Source: Candidatus Auribacterota bacterium
GTDB taxonomy: Bacteria > Auribacterota > JAFGBW01 > JAFGJP01
Reading direction: 5' to 3'
Length of the DNA stretch: 64,000 nt
Assembly (NCBI GenBank): GCA_023144635.1
Contig: JAGLFH010000062.1
Span: forward strand, 94,820-158,819
The position numbers were made by a program, and so were the translations under genes. Each line of letters starts with the position of its first letter. The first letter of the stretch is position 1. This document shows positions 1-9,074 of this stretch, piece after piece. The notes beneath the pieces were generated by a model. The model did no database searches. It was not told the origin of the DNA and was given only the letters and a program-made list of their open reading frames with translations.

Positions 1-154
1 TAAAAAAGATCAGAAGGGATAAAAAAACAAAAAAAGAAATTAGTCACCCACCTTCGCCAAGGCTACGGTGAGGCAGGCAAAGACACCCCATGATGGTTTT
101 CAACCAAACGGGACACAACACGGATTAACACAGATGTTCATCTTCTGCAAAAAA

Positions 155-200
155 GTATGTAGGGGAGGGGCTTGCCTCCTCCCCTGTAAAGAAGTAAAAA
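155..200 (+). repeat. GTATGTAGGG hairpin repeat, copy 1
   Basis: The segment begins GTATGTAGGGG and ends CCCCTGTAAAG. Arms 161-168 (AGGGGAGG) and 178-185 (CCTCCCCT) can pair perfectly around a GGCTTG-type loop. Related hairpins with different but still pairing arms occur at about 40370-40416 (opposite strand) and 46329-46370. It lies just upstream of queA among other dispersed repeat fragments such as 'cggattaacacagat' at 121-135. Confidence 0.7.
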
Positions 201-225
201 GTCATCATTACAAGGACAAATCATT

Positions 226-1287
226 TTGAATCCCGTTAAAAAATACAGTTTAAGTGATTTTGATTACTCCTTACCGAATAATTTAATTGCAAAATACCCG
301 GCCCGCCCAAGAGATTCTTCCAGGCTTTTTGTTGTTGATACAAAAAAAAATGTTTTTTATCATGATTCATTTTTTAATCTAGATAAATATCTTTCACCTC
401 ATTCTTTATTGGTAGTAAACAATACTAAAGTTTTTCATGCACGTCTTATTGCAATCCGAGAAAAAGACTCAAAATCTTTTGAGTTCTTACTTCTTCATTC
501 ATCTAAAAAAAATCACCTTATATGGAATGTGCTTGTAAGCTCATTAAAAAGATTAAAGACAGGTGATCTTTTTAAAACAACAAAAAACAATTTTCATTTT
601 CGGTTTTTGGCAAGAAAAGATGATGAAGGTATAATTGAGTTCCTGGAAGGTAATGATCCGTTTGATGCTATGGAAAAAGAAGGTATGCCTCCGCTTCCTC
701 CTTATATAGATCGTGATACAACTAAAAAAGATATTTCTTACTACCAGACTATTTATGCAAAAGAATCGGGATCTTCTGCAGCACCTACTGCAGGACTTCA
801 TTTTACAAATCGCGTATTTGAAAAACTGGAAAATAGAAAAAACATAAAAACCACATTTGTAACGCTTCATGTAGGACGAGGAACTTTTTCACCAGTCCGT
901 AACGAAAAACTTGAAATGCATAATATGCATTCAGAATTTTATACAGCATCAAAAGAGGCATGCAATAGACTTAATCACCAGTTAAAGAATAATAAAGATA
1001 TTATTTCCGTAGGCACAACATCCCTTCGCACATTAGAAACTATTTTTAACTCAAATAAAAACACTTTCACTCCAAAAGCAGGTGAAACCGATATTTTCAT
1101 ACATCCTCCTATGAAAATAAAAAGCTGTAATCATATGCTTACTAACTTTCATCTTCCTAAATCGACACTTCTTATGCTTGTATGCTCCTTTGGAGGTTAT
1201 GACCTTATAATGAAAGCCTACAGGGAAGCTGTTAAGATGAAATATAGGTTTTATTCTTATGGGGATGCTATGCTTATCTTAAGATAA
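226..1287 (+). CDS. queA: S-adenosylmethionine:tRNA ribosyltransferase-isomerase QueA
   Basis: The enzyme transfers and isomerises the ribosyl part of SAM onto preQ1 at the tRNA wobble base to give epoxyqueuosine, a cytosolic step of queuosine synthesis. The 353-residue product has the usual family length and signatures: an N-terminal LPxxLIAKYPxxxRDSSRL segment, GSSAAPTAGLHFT, HVGRGTFSPV, VGTTSLRTLE and TNFHLPKSTLLMLV. The start is a TTG at 226 preceded by AAGGA at 212-216; no ATG lies near the conserved N-terminus. Its pathway partner tgt is 3.2 kb away in the opposite orientation, with an AbiE pair between them, whereas these two genes are often adjacent in other bacteria. The upstream gap is filled with repeats. 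Confidence 0.95.
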   Translation: MNPVKKYSLSDFDYSLPNNLIAKYPARPRDSSRLFVVDTKKNVFYHDSFFNLDKYLSPHSLLVVNNTKVFHARLIAIREKDSKSFEFLLLHSSKKNHLIWNVLVSSLKRLKTGDLFKTTKNNFHFRFLARKDDEGIIEFLEGNDPFDAMEKEGMPPLPPYIDRDTTKKDISYYQTIYAKESGSSAAPTAGLHFTNRVFEKLENRKNIKTTFVTLHVGRGTFSPVRNEKLEMHNMHSEFYTASKEACNRLNHQLKNNKDIISVGTTSLRTLETIFNSNKNTFTPKAGETDIFIHPPMKIKSCNHMLTNFHLPKSTLLMLVCSFGGYDLIMKAYREAVKMKYRFYSYGDAMLILR

Positions 1288-2172
1288 AGCATCAAAAATA
1301 GTAAAAGCTATTTAGCCACAGATTCACACAGATAAACACAGATTAGAAAAGAAGGTTCTTGCAAAGGACTAACAATTAAAAGCAAATAGCTAATATGCTG
1401 GCAAAGCATATTCACCACAGAAAGAGAGATTTTTAGACAATATTTTCACCTTTAGCAAGTTTTTTCTACCAGTTTTATTTTTTCTTTCTGTCCTCTGTTA
1501 TCTATCTTCTGTTTTCTGTTCTTCCATACGCCTGCTTGCCCGCCTCAGGAGGGCGTCATAAAATATTCACAAGCCTCACATCTTCAGCACACTTATTATC
1601 AACAAAGCTGCGGGTGGGATACTTTTTTATAAAGAAGAGTTTAATACAAATTGTCCTGCCACCTGTTTAAAGTTAGCTTGCCAAACTGAGCAAAGCCAAA
1701 AGAAATAAAATCAAAGGAGATACATGCAGATTTAGACATCAATTTTTTTTTATAACAACTAACGGCTAATTACTAGCGAAGCTTATTCACCAAAGAGAAA
1801 CAAAATAAAAAGTTGTCATCCCTGCGAAAGCAGGGATCCATACAAAAATAAATTCAAAAAAGCTAACAGCCTCAAGCCTATCTCAGGGAAAAGCATCTTT
1901 ATCCACATTTAGAGAAACATTTTTCGAAGATCCGCCAGTACTTTGCAAGGTCCCTAATGCAAGTTTTAGCAATAAAACTATAGTGGGTGGAGGACAACAC
2001 ACTTATTATCAAATAGAATACGGGGGTATATTTTTTGTAAATTATATATATTTCTCTTTAGCAAATAGGATAAACTAGAAAATATAAAAGTACATTTGGA
2101 TAAATCTCTATTTTGATATAGCCAGTTTAAAACTAAAATAATTTAACACGTATTATACCGAATTTTAAAAAC
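1288..2172. repeat. 885-nt repeat-rich gap between queA and abiEii
   Basis: I find no convincing gene here. The gap holds the dispersed words 'cacagattcacacagataaacacagatt' in pieces (1318-1347), low-complexity 'ctgt/tctt' stretches (1480-1525), a perfect hairpin at 1818-1837, and an exact 15-nt direct repeat, CACACTTATTATCAA, at 1588-1602 and 1998-2012. Each copy of that repeat is followed by a diverged G-rich/T-rich tail (CGGGTGGGATAC versus CGGGGGTATA). A TTGATA box at 2113-2118 and a loose AATAAT at 2137-2142 could serve abiEii, but this promoter call is weak. Confidence 0.6.
1818..1837. repeat. Hairpin ATCCCTGC-GAAA-GCAGGGAT
   Basis: The eight-base arms 1818-1825 and 1830-1837 pair perfectly around a GAAA tetraloop, inside the phrase 'gtcatccctgcgaaagcagggatcca'. 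I recall this phrase as a common dispersed intergenic repeat in many environmental bacterial genomes; only one copy is in this window. It has no T-tract and so does not look like a terminator. Confidence 0.7.
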
Positions 2173-3057
2173 ATGAAAATAGAGTTAAAACAGTTAGAAA
2201 ATATCAGGAAATTAGCCATTATTGCTATGGTTTCTGACGATGATCTATTTCAAAGATTGGTTTTAAAAGGTGGTAATGCCATTGATTTTATTTACCATGC
2301 AGCAGGAAGATCTTCTTTAGATGTTGATTTCTCGATGGAGAAAGACTTTAAAAAAAATGAAATAGAAATATTTGGGGGAAAAATAAGAAAAAGTATAGAA
2401 AAAACATACCTTGAAAACGGATATTATCCATTTGATATAAAGTTCACCCAAAGACCAAAAAGAAAATCAGAACAACAGCCTAATTTTTGGGGTGGATACC
2501 TAGTTGAATTTAAACTTCTTGATAAAAATGAATATGAAAGCCTAAAAACAAATATAGAAAAGCAACGTAGAGAAGCAATAATTATTGATAAAGAAGGAAA
2601 AAGAATATTTAAAATAGATATCAGCAAATATGAATTTTGCTCAAAAAAAGAAAAAAAACAATTAAATGATTATACGGTGTATGTATACACCCCCACGATG
2701 CTTATTTTTGAAAAATTAAGAGCACTTTGTCAACAAATGCCAGAATATAAAAAGATTATTCATTGCGCAACATCACCAAGATCAAAAGATTTTGTAGATA
2801 TATATTTTCTAAACCAAAAATATCCAATAAATATTAAAGCTAAAGAGAATAAAAATCTGTTATTAAATATATTTAAGATCAAAGACGTCCCTTTGAACTT
2901 TTTAGAGAAAATAAAGAACCATAAAGAGTTTTACAGAAGAGATTATGATTCTGTTAAAGATACGGTTAAAACAGGGATAAAGCTAAAAAGCTTTGATTTT
3001 TACTTCAATGAAGTTCTAGAAATAATTGAAACATTAAAAATCTTTTGGATAAAATAG
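2173..3057 (+). CDS. AbiEii/MenT-family nucleotidyltransferase toxin
   Basis: This is a 294-residue protein of the AbiEii toxin family (minimal-nucleotidyltransferase fold). Members modify RNA, for example tRNA acceptor ends in MenT toxins, and cause growth arrest or phage abortive infection. Visible motifs: LKGGNAIDF with KGG at 32-34; a metal-binding SSLDVDF pair D50/D52; KIDI with D149; YTPTMLIFEKLRAL (170-185); and RSKDFVDIYFL (203-213) with K205, D206 and D209. All core catalytic positions appear intact, so it should be active. I see no clear Shine-Dalgarno before the ATG. It converges on the antitoxin gene, and the two 3' ends overlap by 24 nt, unlike the usual antitoxin-toxin operon. 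Confidence 0.85.
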   Translation: MKIELKQLENIRKLAIIAMVSDDDLFQRLVLKGGNAIDFIYHAAGRSSLDVDFSMEKDFKKNEIEIFGGKIRKSIEKTYLENGYYPFDIKFTQRPKRKSEQQPNFWGGYLVEFKLLDKNEYESLKTNIEKQRREAIIIDKEGKRIFKIDISKYEFCSKKEKKQLNDYTVYVYTPTMLIFEKLRALCQQMPEYKKIIHCATSPRSKDFVDIYFLNQKYPINIKAKENKNLLLNIFKIKDVPLNFLEKIKNHKEFYRRDYDSVKDTVKTGIKLKSFDFYFNEVLEIIETLKIFWIK

Positions 3058-3909
3058 ACGCCACTTTTTTGAATAAGATGTTTTTCCCATCTGGTGGGTA
3101 AGATAAAAATCATAATCCATACCAAGCTCAACAAGAAGATCTAACAACTTTTGTTTGCAGCCAGCACGATCAAGATAAAAGCCTATAACTTGATGATAAG
3201 GGTAAATATAATTTATTTTTTTAAGTAGCGCTGTTAGCTTATTAACAGAAACTTGCTCTAATGCTCTTTTGAAAGCTTGTTGAACCTCATAAATTCCACC
3301 AGCATAGACAGGACGAACAGCAATATCAATTAATGTCCTCTCAATATCCGTTACTTTTAAATTACTCAATGAAGGATCTTTTAACTCACAAACGCCCAAA
3401 TGACCTGTATGTTTTCCATTTAAAACACAAATATTGTGATCGCTGCATGAATAAATATTATGAGAAACCCTGACAGGTTTTTTAAAGGCATCATCTATAC
3501 CTTTCTGTTTAAGAGAAACATTTCCCGTATTTTTACGAGATTGCTCATAGTTCACATAAATTGTTTTAGGTATTTGGTCTGTAAGGCCATAAAAAAATAC
3601 AGCAGTATAATGTGATAAATATGAGCGAGACCTAATGGATAATGCTATCTCATAAAGAAAATCATCCCCACGATAATAGCGAACAATATCTCCTCTCTCA
3701 GATTTTAATTTTGCAATATTCAATATTCTTTTTTTAATAAGGAACTCGATTAATTTACCAGTAGTGATGTTTTGGCCAAGACGCCAAAAATCTGAATGCT
3801 CTAAAAGAATCCCAGTCAGATCAGACTCAGAATAAGCTTTCTTATTACTATTCTCAAAGACTGATATTATGTCTTTTTTAGATATTTCAAGACGGCTTCT
3901 ATTACTCAT
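3034..3909 (-). CDS. AbiEi-family antitoxin / autorepressor
   Basis: This is a 291-residue protein of the AbiEi antitoxin type (COG5340-like). It has an N-terminal winged-helix region (about residues 1-85), the hallmark YLSHYTAVFFYGLTDQIPKT segment (about 98-117), and VTDIERTLIDIAVRP in the C-terminal domain. Family members neutralise AbiEii and repress their own promoter through inverted repeats. The ATG at 3907-3909 has AAAGG about 8 nt upstream. The promoter region carries two perfect palindromes, described separately. The gene is convergent with the toxin rather than upstream of it, so co-transcription cannot set the antitoxin:toxin ratio. The family call is good; the pairing is inferred from adjacency. 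Confidence 0.8.
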   Translation of the reverse strand: MSNRSRLEISKKDIISVFENSNKKAYSESDLTGILLEHSDFWRLGQNITTGKLIEFLIKKRILNIAKLKSERGDIVRYYRGDDFLYEIALSIRSRSYLSHYTAVFFYGLTDQIPKTIYVNYEQSRKNTGNVSLKQKGIDDAFKKPVRVSHNIYSCSDHNICVLNGKHTGHLGVCELKDPSLSNLKVTDIERTLIDIAVRPVYAGGIYEVQQAFKRALEQVSVNKLTALLKKINYIYPYHQVIGFYLDRAGCKQKLLDLLVELGMDYDFYLTHQMGKTSYSKKWRLFYPKDF

Positions 3910-3919
3910 ATTAATACCT

Positions 3920-3967
3920 TTGTATAATGTATATATACATTATACAATGATTTATTTAAAAAGTCAA
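3920..3967 (-). promoter_or_regulatory. abiEi promoter P1 with overlapping 28-bp palindrome
   Basis: On the minus strand TTGACT (3962-3967) and TATAAT (3939-3944) are separated by exactly 17 bp, a near-consensus sigma-70-type promoter. A perfect 28-bp palindrome (3920-3947, half-site TTGTATAATGTATA) covers the -10 box and ends 11 bp from the abiEi start codon. This arrangement is what an AbiEi autoregulatory operator would look like. Binding itself is inferred. Confidence 0.75.
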
Positions 3968-4009
3968 TACCATTTCAATATAAATATGAGATCTATTGAG
4001 AATAACTTC

Positions 4010-4063
4010 ATACTGAGTAGTATATATACTACTCAGTATATACCTTAAACATAAAATTGTCAA
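4010..4063 (-). promoter_or_regulatory. Upstream promoter P2 with overlapping 30-bp palindrome
   Basis: A second minus-strand promoter has a consensus TTGACA (4058-4063), a 17-bp spacer and TATACT (4035-4040). A perfect 30-bp palindrome (4010-4039, half-site ATACTGAGTAGTATA) covers five of the six -10 bases and the start region. It shares the central GTATATATAC with the P1 palindrome; the two centres are 91 bp apart. Only a tiny ORF of five residues without a ribosome site lies between P2 and P1, so P2 probably adds a long leader to abiEi or makes a short RNA. Confidence 0.65.
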
Positions 4064-4484
4064 TAAAAAATTTAAATATAATTTAGGGTGAAACTCCTCA
4101 CCTTCAGTTTACCACGGTTGGGCTGAATTTCGAAAGAAACGAGGCAGACACAGGCAAACCCTTTTCTCTTTTGTATTTCTTCGCGTCTAAAACCTCTGTG
4201 ATCTCTGTGTCCGTGCTGAAAGTCCGCCCCGAAGTGTACAGCTTCACAATTACGGTAACAAATCAGCTTTTCTTAAAAACTAGGATGAACAGGAATTTAG
4301 AAAAGACGAAAATACCAGCCAACTTGTGCGCCACTGAAGTAAGAAGGAAGGCTAATTAGCTTCTCAGTTGTTAGTAAACAAACTCTGATCCTTTTTTATC
4401 CTGTAAATCTGCGTCCCATTTCTCTTTTCTCTTCTGTTACTGAAATTGTGAAAAACTAAACGAAAGAGGATGGTGAGTTCAAAT
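4064..4484. other. Repeat-rich gap between abiE promoters and tgt
   Basis: No gene is supported. The stretch contains 'acctctgtgatctctgtgtccgtgctg' (about 4190-4217), a relative of the dispersed cacaga family in opposite orientation. It also holds 'ctgatccttttttatcctgtaaatctgcgtcc' in pieces (about 4387-4418) and a GC-richer stretch with broken hairpins around 4095-4160. A 62-codon reading frame at 4171-4359 is just translated repeat. Confidence 0.55.
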
Positions 4485-5606
<1,122 letters not shown>

Positions 5607-5653
5607 TTATATTAAATGAAGAGTGAAAGTTTGGCAACACACAGTTTATTATT

Positions 5654-7363
5654 ATGACAATCTTTAAGAAAAATCTGGAAGCATTAAAAAAATACGATAA
5701 AAGGTTGCATGACATACTGCGCAATTTTAAGCCTGACCCAGCTTATCAGGTAGAACCTTCCGCTAACACCGACATGCCTACACTTATCTGCAAAAGAGGA
5801 AGCAAAAAACATGCTATAACAAGCACCTATGATCCATCAAAACAGGCAAAAAAAATCGTTGGTGAATTTCTTGAGAATAATAAAAGCGAAAACATCATAG
5901 TACTCGGATTAGGGCTTGGTTATCATATAATTGAATTATTAAGTAAAAAAAAGAACATCTTCTGTGTTTTTGAAAAAGATATCTCTATTATTTTTCATGC
6001 TTTTTCAAATATGGATCTAAGTGAGATTCTAATAAAAAAAATACCGATTATTACAGGAGATCTTGAACTTTTAAATAAGAATATAATAAATAACACCCGC
6101 GCAATTATACTTTCTAAACCGGATATCTTTTCATATTTTCCTGTTACTCAAGATGATATTGATTATAAAGAAGCTGAAAAAATTATACTTAGCGAAATCA
6201 TCTCTATATTTGAAAGCAATGCTTTTTTAAAAGAATATCCATATATAAGTGAAAAAAACATAGCAAAGAATTTCCCCCTTTACTGCAACTCTCCCGGTGT
6301 AAAATCACTTAAAAATATTTTTAAAGGACTGCCTGCACTCGTTGTTGCCTCAGGCCCTTCCTTAAACGCTTCCATTGAATTAATAAAATTAAATAAAAAT
6401 AAGTTTATTATCTTTTCTGTAGATACATCTTATAAATACCTACTTCATCACGATATTGAGCCGCATTTTGTTATAAGTAATGATATTGGAAAGGAAAATT
6501 TTGAGAGGCATTTAAAAGATGTCACCGGTAATGCTTTTTATATTGCACCGCCCACAATACATAATAAATCCTTTGATGCTTTTAAAAATAAAACTTTTAT
6601 GACTGATGCTTCTACAATTGGTTTTCAGCAATGGATATCAAAATACTTGTTATCAAAAGGAGCATTAAATCCTGCAACAAATTCAGGATGCTTTGCAGCT
6701 GGAGCAGCAGTCTATGTAGGATGCAACCCTGTAATACTTACAGGAGTTGATCTTATTAGCGAAAGCACAAAAAAACATGCAGACGGTGTTTTCGACTCAC
6801 CATCTCGAGAAGAAAACACAATTTCAATAACTGATGTTTTAGGAAATAAGAGAAAAACAAACAGGCTCTGGTCGCTCTACCATAATGATTTTGAAAATAT
6901 GGTAAAAAATTCTCCTGATACTTGCTTTTATCAAACATCATTTGGCGGAGCTTTGATTTCAGGCGCACATAATAAATTCATTAAAGAAATATCAGAAAAT
7001 TTCACTGATATCAAAAAAGATATTTGCAGCATTATCTCTGAAAAGATTTCACAAAACACATATGAAAAAGAGCATGATAAGATTAAGACAATAGTTAAAA
7101 ACATAATCTCTGATCTTCAGATTTTAAATAAAATAGATGATAAAATAGTATTTATTGAAAATGTCTTAGAACTATTAAAAAAAGAATCGCTGAAAGAAAT
7201 TATAGAGATCTTTGCTAAAAATGAACTTGTCCATGTTTCATCATTTTTAAATTCACAAACATCTGTTAAAAATGATATTTCGGATTTAGAATCAGCTGTA
7301 GAGCCTTTAATAGAAAAAATAGATTTTATCAAATCATTATTAAATACTATGATAAGCAAATAG
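5654..7363 (+). CDS. DUF115 / Maf-like protein (6-hydroxymethylpterin pyrophosphokinase MptE-like)
   Basis: This 569-residue protein carries the DUF115 core: GLPALVVASGPSLNASIELI (about residues 224-243), SVDTSYKYLLHHDIEPHFVIS, and NPATNSGCFAAGAAVYVGCN followed by PVILTGVDL. DUF115 occurs in motility accessory factors that glycosylate flagellin with nonulosonic acids (Campylobacter Maf) and in other bacterial glycosylation loci. An N-terminal Rossmann-like part (about 60-150, with IIVLGLGLGYHI) resembles the usual Maf N-terminal domain. The C-terminus is helical and charged. The gene is followed by repeat element B immediately after its stop, then by a glycosyltransferase, which fits a glycosylation role. 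The substrate is unknown and no flagellin is in the window. Confidence 0.8.
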   Translation: MTIFKKNLEALKKYDKRLHDILRNFKPDPAYQVEPSANTDMPTLICKRGSKKHAITSTYDPSKQAKKIVGEFLENNKSENIIVLGLGLGYHIIELLSKKKNIFCVFEKDISIIFHAFSNMDLSEILIKKIPIITGDLELLNKNIINNTRAIILSKPDIFSYFPVTQDDIDYKEAEKIILSEIISIFESNAFLKEYPYISEKNIAKNFPLYCNSPGVKSLKNIFKGLPALVVASGPSLNASIELIKLNKNKFIIFSVDTSYKYLLHHDIEPHFVISNDIGKENFERHLKDVTGNAFYIAPPTIHNKSFDAFKNKTFMTDASTIGFQQWISKYLLSKGALNPATNSGCFAAGAAVYVGCNPVILTGVDLISESTKKHADGVFDSPSREENTISITDVLGNKRKTNRLWSLYHNDFENMVKNSPDTCFYQTSFGGALISGAHNKFIKEISENFTDIKKDICSIISEKISQNTYEKEHDKIKTIVKNIISDLQILNKIDDKIVFIENVLELLKKESLKEIIEIFAKNELVHVSSFLNSQTSVKNDISDLESAVEPLIEKIDFIKSLLNTMISK

Positions 7364-7495
7364 AAGTTTGAAATTTAAAGTGAGCTAAAATGCCTAAAAT
7401 TAAGGAGTGCTTCGCACAATATAAATAAGAAACACTTAATAAAATGTGCGTTTTTTGCACACCATAACTTTAAGTATTTTAAACTTTAGGCACTT
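7364..7495 (+). repeat. Intergenic element B, copy 1 (full length)
   Basis: This 132-nt element starts on the base after the TAG of the DUF115 gene. Order of parts: AAGTTTGAAATTTAAAGTGA, then GCTAAAATGCCTAAAATTAA, a small hairpin GTGC-ttc-GCAC, a variable A/T-rich stretch, a second hairpin TGTGC-gtttttt-GCACA, and a distal end AACTTTAGGCACTT. The proximal ATGCCTAAAATT and the distal AACTTTAGGCACTT form imperfect terminal inverted repeats. Copies with the same order occur at 29649-29838 and, partially, at 25752-25825 and 63959-64000. Confidence 0.75.
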
Positions 7496-7518
7496 GTAAA
7501 TTTAGAGGTTTTAATATT

Positions 7519-8592
7519 ATGGGAATTTCAACTGTACTTATTGTAAAGAACGAGGCAACTGATCTTGAAAAATGTTTGTCTTGCGTTGCGCCTTTTTCTG
7601 ATGAAATAGTTATTGTTGATACCGGATCAACAGATGGATCAAAGGATATTGCAAAAAAGTTTAATGCATCAATTTTTGATTTTGATTGGTGCGATGATTT
7701 TTCCAAAGCAAGAAATTTTGCTATTTCAAAAGCACAGGAAAATATTATCTTTAGCATAGATGCTGATGAACGGGTAGATCTAAAAGACCACTCCAAATTC
7801 TTCGAGCTTAAAAAAGATACTCCACCTGATAAGATATGGGGATTCTCTCTGCCTATTAGACATTATATAAATGAAAGAGTTATAGATTTTGATTATTTCG
7901 CTTGCTTAGGCGAGTATAGCGACATGGAAACAACTAAAGGATATATACAAACATTTAAGACTCTTCTTTTCCCAAACTGCCCTCAAATATTTTTTGAAGA
8001 TTCTATTCATGAAACAGTAGAACAATCGATTTTAAAAAATAATGGCAAACTTGTAAAAGTAGATATTCCTGTCCACCACTACGGATATCTTAAAGAGATC
8101 AATGAAAATAAATCTAAAAGTGAGAATTATGCAAAATTGCTTCTTAAAGAAATTGGTAAAGATGATTCAAATTTTAAGAAAAACTTTGATTACGGTCATT
8201 ATCTTTTATCTAAGAAAAGATTTAAAGAAGCACTTATCTATATAAAAAAGGCTTATGACTTAAGCGGAAATTCGCATGGAAGGATCGCATACTTTCTGGG
8301 AGTTATTTATTTTTCATTAAAGCAGTTTGATGAAGCTAAAAAGATTTTTGAAGAACTTTGTGATATAAAACAACCCAGTGTTTATTATCATCTCATACAA
8401 ATAGCTTTAATAAAAAATGACCGTGAAAGCGCTCTTAAGTTATCACGCGAAGCCTTACGTCTTTTTAAAGATGATATTACTTTTTTAGAATTCACTTATA
8501 AAATATATATTGACCTTGGAAAAGATAATTTGGCAAAAAAGTATCTCCAAAAACTTGAAAATATATTAAAATGTAAGAAAAGGAATTTATAA
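7519..8592 (+). CDS. Family 2 glycosyltransferase with C-terminal TPR repeats
   Basis: This 357-residue protein has an N-terminal GT2 (GT-A fold) domain: STVLIVKNEATDLEKCL, then EIVIVDTGSTDGSKDIA, WCDDFSKARNFAISKA and the metal-site SIDADERVD (about residues 82-90). Residues from about 215 to 350 are helical repeats of TPR type (YGHYLLSKKRFKEALIYI; AYFLGVIYFSLKQFDEAKKI). GT2-TPR proteins glycosylate proteins or surface glycans. The ATG is preceded by AGAGGT about 8 nt upstream. Its stop overlaps the ispF start by one base. The upstream neighbour is a Maf-like DUF115 gene, so a shared protein-glycosylation role is plausible but unproven. Confidence 0.85.
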   Translation: MGISTVLIVKNEATDLEKCLSCVAPFSDEIVIVDTGSTDGSKDIAKKFNASIFDFDWCDDFSKARNFAISKAQENIIFSIDADERVDLKDHSKFFELKKDTPPDKIWGFSLPIRHYINERVIDFDYFACLGEYSDMETTKGYIQTFKTLLFPNCPQIFFEDSIHETVEQSILKNNGKLVKVDIPVHHYGYLKEINENKSKSENYAKLLLKEIGKDDSNFKKNFDYGHYLLSKKRFKEALIYIKKAYDLSGNSHGRIAYFLGVIYFSLKQFDEAKKIFEELCDIKQPSVYYHLIQIALIKNDRESALKLSREALRLFKDDITFLEFTYKIYIDLGKDNLAKKYLQKLENILKCKKRNL

Positions 8593-9074
8593 TGAAAGTA
8601 AAAACAGGTATTGGTCAGGACAGCCATAGATTTGATTTTGATAATAAAGAAAAAGATCTTGTCCTTGGCGGCGTTATTATTCCGGATTCTCCTCCATTAA
8701 AAGGAAACAGTGATGCTGATGTTATTCTGCATGCAGTTACAAATGCCGTATCAGGCATCACAGGAATAAATATACTTGGAAAGATCGCAGATGATCTTTG
8801 TTTAAAACAAGGTATATCGGATAGCAGCGTATTTTTAAAAGAAGCATTGAAACATCTTAATGATTATTCTATAACACACGTAAGCATTAGCGTTGAATGT
8901 TTAAAACCAAAATTATCCCCTCATATTGATAAAATAAAAAAATCCATCAGCGACATCTTGAGCCTCACAACTGATGACATTGGACTTACTGCAACAACAG
9001 GTGAGGGACTCACTGAATTTGGAAGAGGTAATGGCATCCAGGTTTTTTCTGTTGTTACTGCAATATCAGATTAG
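8592..9074 (+). CDS. ispF: 2-C-methyl-D-erythritol 2,4-cyclodiphosphate synthase (divergent)
   Basis: IspF forms the cyclic diphosphate in the MEP isoprenoid pathway. The 160-residue length is normal. The metal ligands are present: D10 and H12 in GIGQDSHRF, and H47 in SDADVILHAV. The C-terminal TATTGEGLTEFGRGNGIQVF matches the family's end motif. Two places deviate: the usual GHSDADV reads GNSDADV (H to N at 39), and the usual FPDTD stretch reads IADDLC. The start codon overlaps the preceding stop (taATG), so translation is coupled. ispD is not in the window. I expect a working but divergent enzyme. Confidence 0.85.
   Translation: MKVKTGIGQDSHRFDFDNKEKDLVLGGVIIPDSPPLKGNSDADVILHAVTNAVSGITGINILGKIADDLCLKQGISDSSVFLKEALKHLNDYSITHVSISVECLKPKLSPHIDKIKKSISDILSLTTDDIGLTATTGEGLTEFGRGNGIQVFSVVTAISD

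Noticed and set aside
2173..4063. Integrated mobile element carrying the AbiE pair
   Set aside because: No integrase, transposase, tRNA target or flanking direct repeats around the whole module could be found.
4171..4359. 62-codon reading frame in the gap before tgt
   Set aside because: It is translated from a dispersed repeat (ctgtgatctctgtgt words), with no ribosome site and no protein-like features.
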